NCBI RefSeq assembly: GCF_007992175.1
Contig: NZ_BJZT01000036.1
Span: 34,899-98,898, forward strand
From: Methylobacterium haplocladii
GTDB taxonomy: Bacteria > Pseudomonadota > Alphaproteobacteria > Rhizobiales > Beijerinckiaceae
DNA: 64,000 nucleotides
Direction of reading: 5' to 3'
How positions within the stretch are numbered: the stretch's first letter is position 1; each line of letters opens with the position of its first letter. Under the pieces are notes generated by a model that had not been told where the DNA came from, ran no database searches, and saw only the letters and a program-made list of their open reading frames with translations. A program made the position numbers and the translations under genes. This document shows, one piece after another, positions 24,951 to 34,251 of the stretch.

Positions 24951-26240
24951 TCAGAACTTGCGGACGATCGGTGCCGGAAGCGGAGCGGCCGGAGCGCCGA
25001 ACACGTAGCGGAAGCCCACCGAGACGATGTCGGCGCTGGCGTCGACCACGCCCGCGAAGGCGATGTTGCCGACGTTGTAGTTCCGCCCGGCCCCGGCGAA
25101 GATGTTGCTCTTGTCGAGGAAGATGTGGGAGTAGGCCGCGTTCAGGGTCAGCTTCTCGCTCCAGCGATAGCTGGCGCCGATCGAGGCGGTGTAGCGATCG
25201 TTGTCGGGCAGGCGCACCGAGCGGTTCTGGTCGTCGATCGGCACTTCCTCGTAGGAGAAGCCGCCACGCACGGTGAGCGATGGCGACCAGTCGTATTCGG
25301 CGCCGATCGAGTAGGTGTAGCCGTCCTTGAAGTTCAGCGGCAGGCTCGCCACCGGCAGGCCGAGGACCTTGGAGGTGATGGCGATGTCGTCGAGCCTCGA
25401 CCAGTTGTCCCACTCGAAGCCGAGATTGATCCGGGTGACCGGGTTGATCGCCTGGGTCAGGCCGACGCTGAGTTTCTCGGGCGTGTTGAGGTTCGCCTTG
25501 ACCTGCCCGACCCCGAAGGCCGAACCCTCGATGTCGTGATGCACCGACGAGCGGTAGCCGAGGCCGAGCACCGTGCCGTCCCACGGGGTGATCGTCGCGC
25601 CCGCGGTGTAGCCGACGCCCCAGGCATCACCCTTCAAGAAGGCGCTGGGAAACGCGCCCGTCGGGAGACCTGCGATCGGGAAGGCCTGACGTAGCGTCAG
25701 CTTGAAGTATTCGATGTTCGGGCCGGCCGCGATCGAGAGCCAGTCATTGACCTTGTAGGCAATGACCGGATTGAAGGCGAGGGAGAAGATCCGCGAGGAG
25801 CGACCGTAGACTTCGCCGGCCCAGGCCTTGTTCGGATTGGTGATCAGGCCGAAGGGCGCGCCGGTCTGGAGACCGATCCAGATCTTGTCGCTGAGCTGGT
25901 AGGAGGTGGCTCCGGCCGGCACGATCGCGCCCTGACCGATGTCGCCGCTCTCGCCGAGCGGCAGGAAGCCGGGATTGGTGGCGGCCGTCGGCCGGATGTC
26001 GGCGTGCAAGCCGATATAGGTGAGGTTCTGCTCGGTGACCCAGCCCGGACGCATGGTGATGACGGCCGGGTTCCAGAACATCGAGGAGATGCCGCCGGAG
26101 CCGGAGGCCGCGCCGGCGAAGGAGAGCCCTTGCGCCTGTGAGCTCTGTTCCCGAAGGCCGAAGGCGCCGGCCTGCGCGCCGGTGGCGAAGGCCAAAGCCG
26201 AGACGCCCGCGAGGGCGAGCGCACCAATCCTGCCGATCAT
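24951..26240 (-). CDS. FadL/OmpP1/TodX family outer-membrane transporter
   Basis: The 429-residue protein has a signal peptide (cut near AQA-GA). The mature N-terminus AFGLREQSSQAQGLSFAGAA and the FadL motif MFWNPAVIT are followed by alternating amphipathic strands ending in a C-terminal aromatic, IVRKF. FadL proteins form a 14-strand barrel with an N-terminal hatch and carry long-chain fatty acids or hydrophobic compounds through the outer membrane. ATG 26240 begins the signal peptide; the upstream open frame is not used. A perfect CtrA-type box lies about 133 bp upstream. Confidence 0.92.
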   Translation of the reverse strand: MIGRIGALALAGVSALAFATGAQAGAFGLREQSSQAQGLSFAGAASGSGGISSMFWNPAVITMRPGWVTEQNLTYIGLHADIRPTAATNPGFLPLGESGDIGQGAIVPAGATSYQLSDKIWIGLQTGAPFGLITNPNKAWAGEVYGRSSRIFSLAFNPVIAYKVNDWLSIAAGPNIEYFKLTLRQAFPIAGLPTGAFPSAFLKGDAWGVGYTAGATITPWDGTVLGLGYRSSVHHDIEGSAFGVGQVKANLNTPEKLSVGLTQAINPVTRINLGFEWDNWSRLDDIAITSKVLGLPVASLPLNFKDGYTYSIGAEYDWSPSLTVRGGFSYEEVPIDDQNRSVRLPDNDRYTASIGASYRWSEKLTLNAAYSHIFLDKSNIFAGAGRNYNVGNIAFAGVVDASADIVSVGFRYVFGAPAAPLPAPIVRKF

Positions 26241-26636
26241 GACAACGTCCCCAAGCCGATCCGATGGTGCTCGTATCCCCGCCGCTCCTCGGCCGGGCTG
26301 GCACCTTGCCGGCAACGCTGCCGGTTTGTGCAAAGCTTATCAATCCCAAACGCAGGGTAGCCTCGACAAGTATTAATTCTCCGTTAACCAAACGAAATCA
26401 TCGGATGTGCTTGTCGTTTTCAGCTCGACGAGTTCGCCCCAGATTTGGTTCACATGTAAACCGAACGCAATATTGTGCAGGTCGATGGACGGCTGGGCGC
26501 GGTTTTGTCACTTTGCTGCATGTCTGTTGCGCGCCGGCAACGGCGGTGAAGCCGGCAGCACGCCGTCGGCCACGCTTGCGCCGCCCATGAGGCCCGGCCA
26601 TGGTCGCGCCGATTCGAGCAGGCGAGGGACGATACG
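26241..26636. other. Divergent intergenic region upstream of fadL-like and FAH-like genes
   Basis: About 400 bp, visibly AT-richer than the genes. It holds the TTAA-N7-TTAACC box at 26373-26387. A short frame over the right half (26407-26640) has no recognisable product, so I call no gene here. Both divergent promoters should lie within it. Confidence 0.5.
26373..26387. promoter_or_regulatory. CtrA-type binding site (TTAA-N7-TTAACC)
   Basis: TTAA at 26373-26376, spacer TTCTCCG, TTAA at 26384-26387, followed by CCA, match the extended CtrA consensus. It lies about 133 bp upstream of the fadL-like start and about 250 bp upstream of the FAH-like gene. It suggests cell-cycle control of one of them. 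Confidence 0.6.
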
Positions 26637-27521
26637 ATGAAGCTGATCCGTCACGGTGCGGCCGGCGACGAGAAGCCGGGGCTCGTGGATGCCAAGGGCG
26701 GTCTGCGCGATCTCTCCGGATCGTTGCGCGACATCGCCGGGCCGGCCCTGTCGCGACAGGGGCTCGACCGCTTGGCGATGATCGACCCGGAGACGCTGCC
26801 GCTTCTACCGGCCGGCACGCGCCTCGGCCCCTGCGTCGGCGGCACCCGCAATATCGTGGCGATCGGCCTGAACTATGCCGACCACGCCGCCGAGACCGGC
26901 GCGGCGATCCCCTCCGAGCCGATCGTGTTCAACAAGGCGCCATCCTGCCTCGGCGGCGCCAACGACCCGGTGATCCTGCCCAAGGGCTCGGCGAAGACCG
27001 ACTGGGAGGTCGAGCTCGCCGTCGTGATCGGCGCCCGCGCCAGCTACGTCCACGCCAACGAGGCGCTCGACTACGTCGCCGGCGCCTGCATCATGAACGA
27101 CCTGTCCGAGCGCGAGTACCAGTACGAGCGCGGCGGCACCTGGACCAAGGGTAAGGGCTGCCCGACGTTCGGCCCGCTCGGCCCCTGGCTCGTCACCCTC
27201 GACGAGATCCCCGACCTCAAGAAGCTTTCGCTGAGCCTCGACCTCAACGGCCGACGACAGCAGACCGGTTCGACCGCGACGATGGTGTTCGATGTCGCGC
27301 AGCTCGTCGCTTACGTCTCGCACTTCATGATGCTGGAGCCCGGCGACATCATCACCACCGGCACGCCCCCCGGCGTCGGCCTGGGGATGAAGCCGCCGCG
27401 CTTCCTGAAGCCCGACGACGAGATGGTGCTCCGCATCGACGGCCTCGGCGAGCAGCGCCAGACCGTGATCGCCTTCGACGACTGGACGGCGAAGGTGGCG
27501 GCGGGCGAGCCGACGAACTGA
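26637..27521 (+). CDS. Fumarylacetoacetate hydrolase (FAH) family enzyme
   Basis: The 294-residue protein has the FAH C-terminal fold. IVAIGLNYADHAAETG is near residue 75, FNKAPSCLGGANDPVILP near residue 100, and the metal-binding Glu pair in DWEVELAVVIG near residue 122. GDIITTGTPPGVGLGMKPP follows near residue 240. Family members hydrolyse or decarboxylate beta-diketo and 2-oxo acids, and relatives of this length are often annotated ureidoglycolate lyase or 2-keto-4-pentenoate hydratase. The true substrate is unclear. It is convergent with the 3-hydroxybutyrate dehydrogenase gene six bases away. Confidence 0.86.
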   Translation: MKLIRHGAAGDEKPGLVDAKGGLRDLSGSLRDIAGPALSRQGLDRLAMIDPETLPLLPAGTRLGPCVGGTRNIVAIGLNYADHAAETGAAIPSEPIVFNKAPSCLGGANDPVILPKGSAKTDWEVELAVVIGARASYVHANEALDYVAGACIMNDLSEREYQYERGGTWTKGKGCPTFGPLGPWLVTLDEIPDLKKLSLSLDLNGRRQQTGSTATMVFDVAQLVAYVSHFMMLEPGDIITTGTPPGVGLGMKPPRFLKPDDEMVLRIDGLGEQRQTVIAFDDWTAKVAAGEPTN

Positions 27522-27527
27522 CCGGCG

Positions 27528-28313
27528 CTACTGCGCCGTCCAGCCCCCGTCCACCGACAGGTTCGCCCCGGTGATCTGCGTCGCAGCCTCCGAGCACAGG
27601 AAGGTGACGATGGCGGCGACCTGCTCGACCGTGACGAATTCCTTGGTGGGCTGGGCCTTCAGCAGCACGTCCTCGATGACCTGCTCCTTGGTGAGGCCGC
27701 GCGCCTTCATCGTGTCGGGGATCTGGCTCTCGACGAGCGGCGTCCAGACGTAGCCCGGCGAGATGCAGTTGGCGGTGATGCCCTGGCCCGCGACTTCGAG
27801 CGCGACGCTCTTGGTCATGCCGACGAGGCCGTGCTTGGCCGCGACATAGGCCGACTTGAACGGCGAGGCGACGATGGAGTGAGCGCTCGCGATGTTGATG
27901 ATCCGCCCGAAGCCGCGCGACTTCATGCCGGGAACCGCCGCTCGGATGGTGTGGAAGGCCGAGGACAGGTTGATGGCCAGGATCGCGTCCCACTTCTCGA
28001 CCGGAAAGTCCTCGACCGGCGAGACGAACTGGATGCCGGCATTGTTCACCAGCACGTCGACGCGGCCGAATTCCTTCTCGGCCATGGCGATCATCTCCGC
28101 GATTTCGGCGGGCTTCGTCATGTCGGCGGGGGAATGGATCGCGCGGACGCCGAATTCCGCCTCGATCCCGGCGCGGGCCTTTTCGATGGCCTCGGGGCTG
28201 CCGAAGCCGTTGAGCACGATGTCGGCGCCCTCCTTGGCGAGGCCGCGGGCGACGGCGAGGCCGATGCCGCCGGTCGACCCGGTCACGACGGCGGCCTTGG
28301 ATGTGAGGATCAT
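27528..28313 (-). CDS. bdhA: 3-hydroxybutyrate dehydrogenase (short-chain dehydrogenase)
   Basis: The 261-residue SDR has cofactor motif TGSTGGIGLAVARGLA, NNAGIQF near residue 90, and catalytic Ser-Tyr-Lys in IASAHSIVASPFKSAYVAAK. The substrate-loop sequence GYVWTPLVESQIPDTMKARG and the end NLSVDGGWTAQ are typical of D-3-hydroxybutyrate dehydrogenases. It interconverts 3-hydroxybutyrate and acetoacetate with NAD, linking polyhydroxybutyrate turnover to central metabolism. A CGGCGC-TACT-GCGCCG hairpin overlaps the stop and could end both convergent transcripts. Confidence 0.9.
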   Translation of the reverse strand: MILTSKAAVVTGSTGGIGLAVARGLAKEGADIVLNGFGSPEAIEKARAGIEAEFGVRAIHSPADMTKPAEIAEMIAMAEKEFGRVDVLVNNAGIQFVSPVEDFPVEKWDAILAINLSSAFHTIRAAVPGMKSRGFGRIINIASAHSIVASPFKSAYVAAKHGLVGMTKSVALEVAGQGITANCISPGYVWTPLVESQIPDTMKARGLTKEQVIEDVLLKAQPTKEFVTVEQVAAIVTFLCSEAATQITGANLSVDGGWTAQ

Positions 28314-28523
28314 GGGAACGCTGCCTAAAGAATGCTGAAGTCGACGCGTCTTGTAGCCATCCGTCAGCGGCGTTGACAGGGCAGGAGCGCTTCGTCAGGT
28401 TCCGCCGCCGCCGGACGCGCGCGGAAATCGGGCTCCGGTTTCGCGCCGAGCCCGGCCTTCCGTCGCATCGTTCCGCCATTCCGGCGCTCTTCCCACACCA
28501 CAGCGAAGTGAACCCCCTGCACG

Positions 28524-29483
28524 ATGGCGACGCGCTCCTACCTGGATTTCGAGAAGCCGGTCGCCGAGCTGGAGGCGAAGCTCGAGGAATTGCGGGCGCT
28601 CGGAGCGCGTGACGGCGCCGTCTCGATCAGCGAGGAGGTCGGGCGGCTGGAGGCGAAGGCCTCGGCCGCGCTCTCCGACCTCTACGCCAATCTCACGCCC
28701 TGGCAGAAGACGCTGGTCGCCCGCCACCCGCAGCGCCCGCATTTCGTCGATTACTGCGCCGGGCTCATCGACGAGTTCACGCCGCTCGCGGGGGACCGCA
28801 CCTTCGGCGAGGACGAGGCCATCGTCGGCGGCTTCGGACGCTTCAAGGGCCGCCCGGTTCTGGTGCTCGGCCAGGAAAAGGGCGCGACCACCGAGGCGCG
28901 CCTGCGCCACAACTTCGGCATGGCCCGGCCCGAGGGGTATCGCAAGGCGGTGCGCCTGATGGAGACCGCCGACCGTTTCGGACTGCCGGTGCTCGCCTTC
29001 GTCGACACTGCCGGCGCGTTTCCCGGGATCGAAGCGGAGGAGCGCGGGCAGGCCGAGGCCATTGCCCGCTCGACCCAGGCCTGCCTCGCGCTCGGCGTGC
29101 CGAACGTCGCGGTGGTGATCGGCGAGGGCGGATCGGGGGGCGCCATCGCGCTCGCCACCGCCAACCGCGTGCTGATGCTGGAGCACGCGATCTACGGCGT
29201 GATCTCGCCGGAGGGGGCGGCCTCGATCCTCTGGCGCGACCAGGGCCGGGCGCACGACGCCGCCACCGCCATGAAGATCACCGCGCAGGATCTGCTGCGC
29301 CTCGGCATCATCGACGGGATCGTTCCGGAGGCCACCGGAGGTGCCCATCGCGACCGCAACGCGGCCATCACGAACACCGGGGAGGCCATCGCCACGGCGC
29401 TCGCCGCTTTCGACGGCCTCGGTCCCGACGAGATTCGCGACCGCCGCGCCACGAAATTCATGGAGATCGGCCGGAAACTCTGA
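28524..29483 (+). CDS. accA: Acetyl-CoA carboxylase carboxyltransferase subunit alpha
   Basis: The 319-residue protein starts MATRSYLDFEKPVAELEAKL, the AccA N-terminal helix. It contains the carboxyltransferase blocks RPHFVDYCAGLIDEF, FVDTAGAFPGIEAEERGQAE and VVIGEGGSGGAIALATANRV. Late in the protein is AISPEGA-like YGVISPEGAASILWRD. With AccD it transfers carboxyl from carboxybiotin to acetyl-CoA to make malonyl-CoA for fatty acid synthesis. It is monocistronic here, separate from accB/accC and accD. Confidence 0.96.
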   Translation: MATRSYLDFEKPVAELEAKLEELRALGARDGAVSISEEVGRLEAKASAALSDLYANLTPWQKTLVARHPQRPHFVDYCAGLIDEFTPLAGDRTFGEDEAIVGGFGRFKGRPVLVLGQEKGATTEARLRHNFGMARPEGYRKAVRLMETADRFGLPVLAFVDTAGAFPGIEAEERGQAEAIARSTQACLALGVPNVAVVIGEGGSGGAIALATANRVLMLEHAIYGVISPEGAASILWRDQGRAHDAATAMKITAQDLLRLGIIDGIVPEATGGAHRDRNAAITNTGEAIATALAAFDGLGPDEIRDRRATKFMEIGRKL

Positions 29484-29748
29484 GCCCCTATCCCGGCCCA
29501 AGCTCTTCGAGAATCTCACGACTCGCGACTTATTCACAACCCGGCGCGAACATTTCCAAAAGCTGTAACGGCCCCGCTTTCGCCCGAAAGCGCCATCAGT
29601 GATGCGTGGTCGCCACACTGGTGGACCTTTCAGCGCCCGGTCTTCGAGTCTTCTTGAGGTAAGATCCGGGTAAGTCTAACGGGGCTATTGGGTTGGGGAA
29701 TGTCGCCGTCGCCGCAAGGTGCTCCGGCGCGGTCACACGGGGTCCCCC

Positions 29749-31242
29749 ATGTCTGTGCGTCCCTTCGCGGCGGCCGGTCTCGTCGCCCTGGCGATGTCCC
29801 TCGGAGCCTGCCAGGACAGCGACATGCTCGGCGGAGTCTCGACCCGCAGCCTCACCCCCGTCCCGGCCCAGACCGTGGCGCTCATGCAGACCAAGGGCAT
29901 GGGCCAGACCGATCCGATCCTGATCCGCGCCTACAAGAAGGAAGCGGAGATGGAGGTCTGGAAGCGCACCTCCAGCGGCCAGTACGCGCTCCTCAAGACC
30001 TTCCCGATCTGCCGCTGGTCGGGCCAGCTCGGCCCCAAGACCAAGCAGGGCGACCGCCAGGCACCGGAGGGATTCTACACGATCACGCCGGGTCAGATGA
30101 ACCCGAATTCCTCGTATTATCTGTCCTTCGACGTCGGCTATCCGAACGCGATCGACCGGGCCAAGGGCTCCACCGGCAACTACATCATGGTGCACGGCAC
30201 ATGCTCGTCGGCCGGCTGCTTCGCGATGACCGACGCCTCGATGTCCGAGGTCTACGCCATCGCCCGCGACGCCTTTCAGGGCGGCCAGCGCGCCTTCCAG
30301 TTCCAGTCCTACCCGTTCCGGATGACGGCCACGAACATGGCTAAGTTCCGCAACGACCCGAACGCGCCGTTCTGGAAGAATCTCAAGGAGGGCTCGGATT
30401 ATTTCGAGGCTCTGAAGGAGGAGCCGCGCGTCGCGGCCTGCGGCACCAAATACGCTTTCGGGGGTGCCGACGTCGCCGCCGGTTCGTGCTCGCCGCGGGT
30501 GGATCCGCTGGTGGCGGAGAAGCGCGACCACGACAACCGTCAGATCGCCGAGCTCATCGCCAAGGGCGAGAAGGCGACCCGCGTCGTCTACGAGGACGGC
30601 TACGGCAACCCGGTCTTCCGCCAGCCTCCGCCGCAGAGCAGCTTCGCCGCGCTCACGGAGGCCGAGAAGGACAAGGAGCTCGCCTATTCGCCGAAGGACT
30701 ATGCGCGCCACAACCTCGGCGACGTGAGCCGGCCCGAGAGCCTCGCCAGCGGTCCGCAGGAGATCGAGGTCGACGCCAAGGGCCGCCCGGTCCTCGTCGC
30801 GACGGCCAACCCCGACGCCCCCGGCCCGACCAAGGCCGCCGCCGCCGCGCTCGCGAAGAAGGGCAAGGGCAAGACCGAGCCCACGAAACCCGCGACGATG
30901 CTGGCGGCACGGGAGCCGGCCGCCGAGCCGAAGGCGGCCCCCGCCCGGATCACGGTCGCCGATGCCGACGGCGACCCGGCCGCCTACCAGAAGCTCCTGG
31001 GCAACCTGTTCGGCAAACCGGCCACGCCTGCTGCCACACCGCCGGTCGACACGGCGGCCGTTGTCGAGACCCCGGCCAAGCCCGACGCTGAGAAGCCGTC
31101 GGCCCGGGTCGCCGCCCGTCACGTCGCCCAGGCCAAGGAGGTCACCGAGACCTCCGCGACTGCGAAGAAGGCCACGACGACCAAGCGTCATGCTGCCGCC
31201 GAACCGTCCACCGCGAAGGATGAGAAGCGCGGAAAGAACTGA
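29749..31242 (+). CDS. YafK-like L,D-transpeptidase lipoprotein with long Ala/Lys-rich tail
   Basis: The 497-residue protein has a lipoprotein signal peptide with lipobox LGAC (Cys21). The YkuD-fold catalytic domain at about residues 40-190 contains MVHGTCSSAGCFAMTD, with His149 and catalytic Cys157, in the YafK arrangement. Enzymes of this class cleave or form bonds between peptidoglycan and lipoprotein or mDAP residues in the periplasm. The C-terminal 200 residues are low-complexity Ala/Lys/Pro, with no second domain seen. ATG 29749 was chosen because it begins the signal peptide. It is convergent with the phosphatase gene. Confidence 0.86.
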   Translation: MSVRPFAAAGLVALAMSLGACQDSDMLGGVSTRSLTPVPAQTVALMQTKGMGQTDPILIRAYKKEAEMEVWKRTSSGQYALLKTFPICRWSGQLGPKTKQGDRQAPEGFYTITPGQMNPNSSYYLSFDVGYPNAIDRAKGSTGNYIMVHGTCSSAGCFAMTDASMSEVYAIARDAFQGGQRAFQFQSYPFRMTATNMAKFRNDPNAPFWKNLKEGSDYFEALKEEPRVAACGTKYAFGGADVAAGSCSPRVDPLVAEKRDHDNRQIAELIAKGEKATRVVYEDGYGNPVFRQPPPQSSFAALTEAEKDKELAYSPKDYARHNLGDVSRPESLASGPQEIEVDAKGRPVLVATANPDAPGPTKAAAAALAKKGKGKTEPTKPATMLAAREPAAEPKAAPARITVADADGDPAAYQKLLGNLFGKPATPAATPPVDTAAVVETPAKPDAEKPSARVAARHVAQAKEVTETSATAKKATTTKRHAAAEPSTAKDEKRGKN

Positions 31243-31254
31243 GGGGGCTCGGTC

Positions 31255-31728
31255 TCACCCCTTCAACCGCATCTTGATCCGATAGGTCAGCCCGTCGCGC
31301 ATGTCGCGATAGCCGTCGAGGCGCTGTTCGCGGGTGCCGTCCTGGTTCAGCGTCGGGTCGGGCGTCGGCCAGTACTCGACATCGGCCGCGAGCGTGTGCG
31401 TCAGGGCGATCGCCTTGTGGTGGGCCTCCGGCGAGAGCGTGACGATGAGGTCGAAGTTCAGGCCTTCCCACTCCTCGAGCTCCTCGATGGTGCGGGGCTT
31501 GTGGCGCGAGGCGTCGATGCCGATCTCGTCGAGTGCCGCGACCATGAACGGATCGCGCGCTTCGCCGGTGCGGATGCCGGCCGACTGCACGTAGATCGAC
31601 TTGCCGAAATAGTGGCGGGCGATGGCCTCCGCCGCCGGTGAGCGCACGGCGTTGAAATTGCACATGAACAGGACGGCCTGGACGCGCCGTTTCTTCGCCG
31701 GGCCTCCGGGGGGAGTCTCGTCCGCCAT
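31255..31728 (-). CDS. Low-molecular-weight protein tyrosine phosphatase / arsenate reductase-like
   Basis: The 157-residue protein carries the phosphatase loop CNFNAVRS (Cys23-x5-Arg29) in LFMCNFNAVRSPAAEAIARH, and a general-acid Asp in YWPTPDPT near residue 122. These are the marks of LMW-PTP-type enzymes, sometimes called arsenate reductases. The physiological substrate is unknown. It follows the UPF0262 gene by 21 bp, in the conserved Rhizobiales string DUF2948-hisD-UPF0262-phosphatase. In several relatives infA comes next; here a convergent transpeptidase gene does. Confidence 0.88.
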   Translation of the reverse strand: MADETPPGGPAKKRRVQAVLFMCNFNAVRSPAAEAIARHYFGKSIYVQSAGIRTGEARDPFMVAALDEIGIDASRHKPRTIEELEEWEGLNFDLIVTLSPEAHHKAIALTHTLAADVEYWPTPDPTLNQDGTREQRLDGYRDMRDGLTYRIKMRLKG

Positions 31729-31749
31729 GCCGGATCCTCAGGACGCCCG

Positions 31750-32274
31750 TCAGCCTTTCCAATGCAAGGCGAAGACCAGGGTGAACAGCCGCCGCGCCGT
31801 CTGATGGTCGAGGTCGACCTTGCCGTCGAGGCGCTGCTTCAGCAACTCGGAGGCCTCGTTGTGCAGGCCGCGCCGGCCCATGTCGATCGCCTCGATCTGG
31901 CTGGGGGAGGCGGTGCGGATGGCGCTGTAATAGCTCTCGCAGACCATCTCGTAGTCGCGGATCACCCGACGGAACGGCGACAGCGAGAGCAGGTGCGTCA
32001 TGACGGGATCGCCGCCCTCGGTGGAGATCGCGAAGGACAACTTGTTCTCCACGAGCCCGATCACCAGTCCGTAGGGACCGAGGTCGCGACCTGGGATCGT
32101 GAAGGCGTTGTCCTCCAGGATATCGAAGATCGCGATGGCGCGCTCGTGTTCCTGATCGGGATTGCCGCGACTGATCGAGGCCTCGTCGAGGCTCACCGCC
32201 ACGAGGCGATGGTTCGAGGTCTCCGTGTCTATCGCCTTGTCCGCTTCGGCCGCCATTCCGCCGTCGCCTTCCAT
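31750..32274 (-). CDS. UPF0262 family protein
   Basis: The protein is about 174 residues. It matches UPF0262 in [37 protein letters not shown] and [20 protein letters not shown], with [12 protein letters not shown] later. The function is unknown, but the family is regularly found directly after hisD in Rhizobiales. There is no signal peptide; it is probably cytoplasmic. Start choice is uncertain: ATG 32274 is used, while GTG 32277 and ATG 32256 are also in frame. It is separated from hisD by 25 bp and is surely in the same transcript. Confidence 0.86.
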   Translation of the reverse strand: MEGDGGMAAEADKAIDTETSNHRLVAVSLDEASISRGNPDQEHERAIAIFDILEDNAFTIPGRDLGPYGLVIGLVENKLSFAISTEGGDPVMTHLLSLSPFRRVIRDYEMVCESYYSAIRTASPSQIEAIDMGRRGLHNEASELLKQRLDGKVDLDHQTARRLFTLVFALHWKG

Positions 32275-32299
32275 CACGTCCCGCGTCCGGAAACGCCTA

Positions 32300-33595
32300 T
32301 CAGAGGTTCAAGCGGATCGCGACCGACCGGGCATGCCCGTCGAGCCCTTCCGACCGCCCCAGCGCGATTGCCGCCGGCCCCAGCGCCCGGAGCGCAGCCG
32401 GATCGCAGCGCAGGATCGACGTGCGCTTCATGAAGTCGAGCACGGAGAGGCCCGAGGAGAATCGGGCCGAGCGGGCAGTCGGCAGCACGTGGTTCGGGCC
32501 GCCGACATAGTCGCCGATCGCCTCGGGCGTGTGCGAGCCCAGGAAGATCGCGCCGGCGTTCCGGACCTTTTGCGAGAGCGCCTCGGCGTCCTCGGTCTCG
32601 ATTTCGAGATGCTCGGGCGCCAGCCGGTCGACCAGCGGCACGGCCTCGTCGAAATCCGCGACGCGGATGATCGCGCCGTAATCGCGCCAGCTCGCCCGCG
32701 CGATCTTTTCACGCGGCAGGGTGGCGAGGGCGCGCTCGACGGCCTGCTCGACCTGCTCGGCGAGGGCATCCGAGGTGGTGATGAGGATGGCCTGGGCTGC
32801 CTCGTCGTGCTCGGCCTGGGCCAGGAGGTCGGCGGCGATCCAGTCGGGATTGGCGTGGTGATCGGCGAGGATCAGCACCTCGGAGGGGCCGGCGATCATG
32901 TCGATCCCGACTTGGCCGAACACCCGGCGCTTGGCCGCTGCGACATAGGCGTTGCCCGGTCCGACGATTTTCGCCACCGGCGCGATGGATGCGGTGCCGT
33001 AGGCGAGCGCGGCCACCGCCTGAGCGCCGCCGATCCGGAAAATTTCGGTGACGCCGGCGATGTGGGCGGCGGCGAGCACCAGCGGGTTGAGCCGGCCGTC
33101 CGGCGTCGGCACCACCATCGCGACACGCGGCACCCCGGCCACGCGCGCCGGCACGGCATTCATCAGCACGGAGGAGGGGTAGCTCGCGGTACCGCCCGGG
33201 ACGTAGAGCCCGACCGATTCGAGCGCCGTCCAGCGCCAGCCGGAGGTGACGCCGAGATCGTCGGTCGCCAAGTGGTCCTGCGGGATCTGAAGGCGATGAT
33301 AGGTTTCGATGCGCTCGGCGGCGAAGCGCAAGGCTGCGAGCTGCTCGGCGGGGCAGTCCGCGAGCGCGGCCTCGACCTCTTCCGCCGTAAACCGCAGCGA
33401 GCTCTCCGAAAAATCGTCGCCGAGACGGTCGAAGCGGCGCGTGTACTCGACCAGCGCCGTGTCGCCGCCGGAGACCACGCCCGCGATGATCCCACGCACG
33501 GTCTCGTCGACGTCCTCGGAAATCTCGCGCTTCACGCTGAGCAGGCGGGCGAAGCCCTCGGCGAAGGACGGGTCGCGGCTGTCGAGGCGGATCAT
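32300..33595 (-). CDS. hisD: Histidinol dehydrogenase
   Basis: The 431-residue protein has the HisD signature blocks [39 protein letters not shown] and [16 protein letters not shown]. Zinc-site His residues lie in AEHDEAAQA and [13 protein letters not shown]. It oxidises L-histidinol to L-histidine in two NAD-dependent steps, the end of histidine synthesis. Its start overlaps the stop of the DUF2948 gene by four bases (ATGA). The longer open frame upstream is antisense noise. Confidence 0.96.
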   Translation of the reverse strand: MIRLDSRDPSFAEGFARLLSVKREISEDVDETVRGIIAGVVSGGDTALVEYTRRFDRLGDDFSESSLRFTAEEVEAALADCPAEQLAALRFAAERIETYHRLQIPQDHLATDDLGVTSGWRWTALESVGLYVPGGTASYPSSVLMNAVPARVAGVPRVAMVVPTPDGRLNPLVLAAAHIAGVTEIFRIGGAQAVAALAYGTASIAPVAKIVGPGNAYVAAAKRRVFGQVGIDMIAGPSEVLILADHHANPDWIAADLLAQAEHDEAAQAILITTSDALAEQVEQAVERALATLPREKIARASWRDYGAIIRVADFDEAVPLVDRLAPEHLEIETEDAEALSQKVRNAGAIFLGSHTPEAIGDYVGGPNHVLPTARSARFSSGLSVLDFMKRTSILRCDPAALRALGPAAIALGRSEGLDGHARSVAIRLNL

Positions 33596-34071
33596 GAGGC
33601 GATGTCTCGGGTCTGGCCCTGCAAAGCGGCCTGTCCGGCCTGCTCCGCGTCGTGGTCGGGACGGCCCTCGGCCTCCCAGACGGGTCCGAGATCCTTCATG
33701 CGGACCTCGATGCATTCGACATCGAGCCGGATCGCAATGCCGCCGGCGAAGACGAGCGTCGCGGTGCCGGACGGCGCTTCGCCGGGCTCGAAGGTGACGG
33801 CGAGCAGGCTCAAGGTCTCGTCGGATTGTGCGCCGGGCACGATGCCCTTGGCCTTCACGGCCATCACCCGCTCGAAATGCACGCCGACGAGCCGCCGCCG
33901 CGGGGCTTCGCCGGGAGCCGTGGAGCGGTCGAAGCGGCGCGCCACCAGCACGAAACGGTGCTCGCCCGGCAGCCAAGCGAGATCGCCCGCGCGCAGGATC
34001 GCATCCTGCAGATGCGCCGAGACGACGGGGAGGTCCTCGGTGTCGAGGGCGGCGAGCTTGAGAAGCTCCAC
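33592..34071 (-). CDS. DUF2948 family protein
   Basis: The 159-residue protein matches DUF2948 with LKLAALDTEDLPVVSAHLQD near the N-terminus and AVKAKGIVPG in the middle. GGIAIRLDVECIEVRMKDLG is the most conserved block. The function is unknown, and it is probably cytoplasmic. Translation starts at GTG 34071. It is the first gene of the hisD operon, with a four-base overlap that suggests coupled translation. Confidence 0.86.
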   Translation of the reverse strand: MELLKLAALDTEDLPVVSAHLQDAILRAGDLAWLPGEHRFVLVARRFDRSTAPGEAPRRRLVGVHFERVMAVKAKGIVPGAQSDETLSLLAVTFEPGEAPSGTATLVFAGGIAIRLDVECIEVRMKDLGPVWEAEGRPDHDAEQAGQAALQGQTRDIAS

Positions 34072-34251
34072 GGGGGCTCCGGTGAGGGCGGGGCGCCCAG
34101 TGATTGGGCTGGCGTCTAGGTAGCGAGGCGCTTGCCTTGCGGCAACTGCGGCGGAGACGAGCCGCAGCAGGTCTGCCGGAGGCCGTTCGGTTCGGGTCGG
34201 GCGAACCCGGGCTCGACGATATCGAGCCTCTCGTGCCTGCAGCCTGCAGGA

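Noticed and set aside
31750..34071. A toxin-antitoxin or defence module around the hisD cluster
   Set aside because: The unknown genes match UPF0262 and DUF2948, conserved housekeeping neighbours of hisD, and the phosphatase has a normal LMW-PTP motif.
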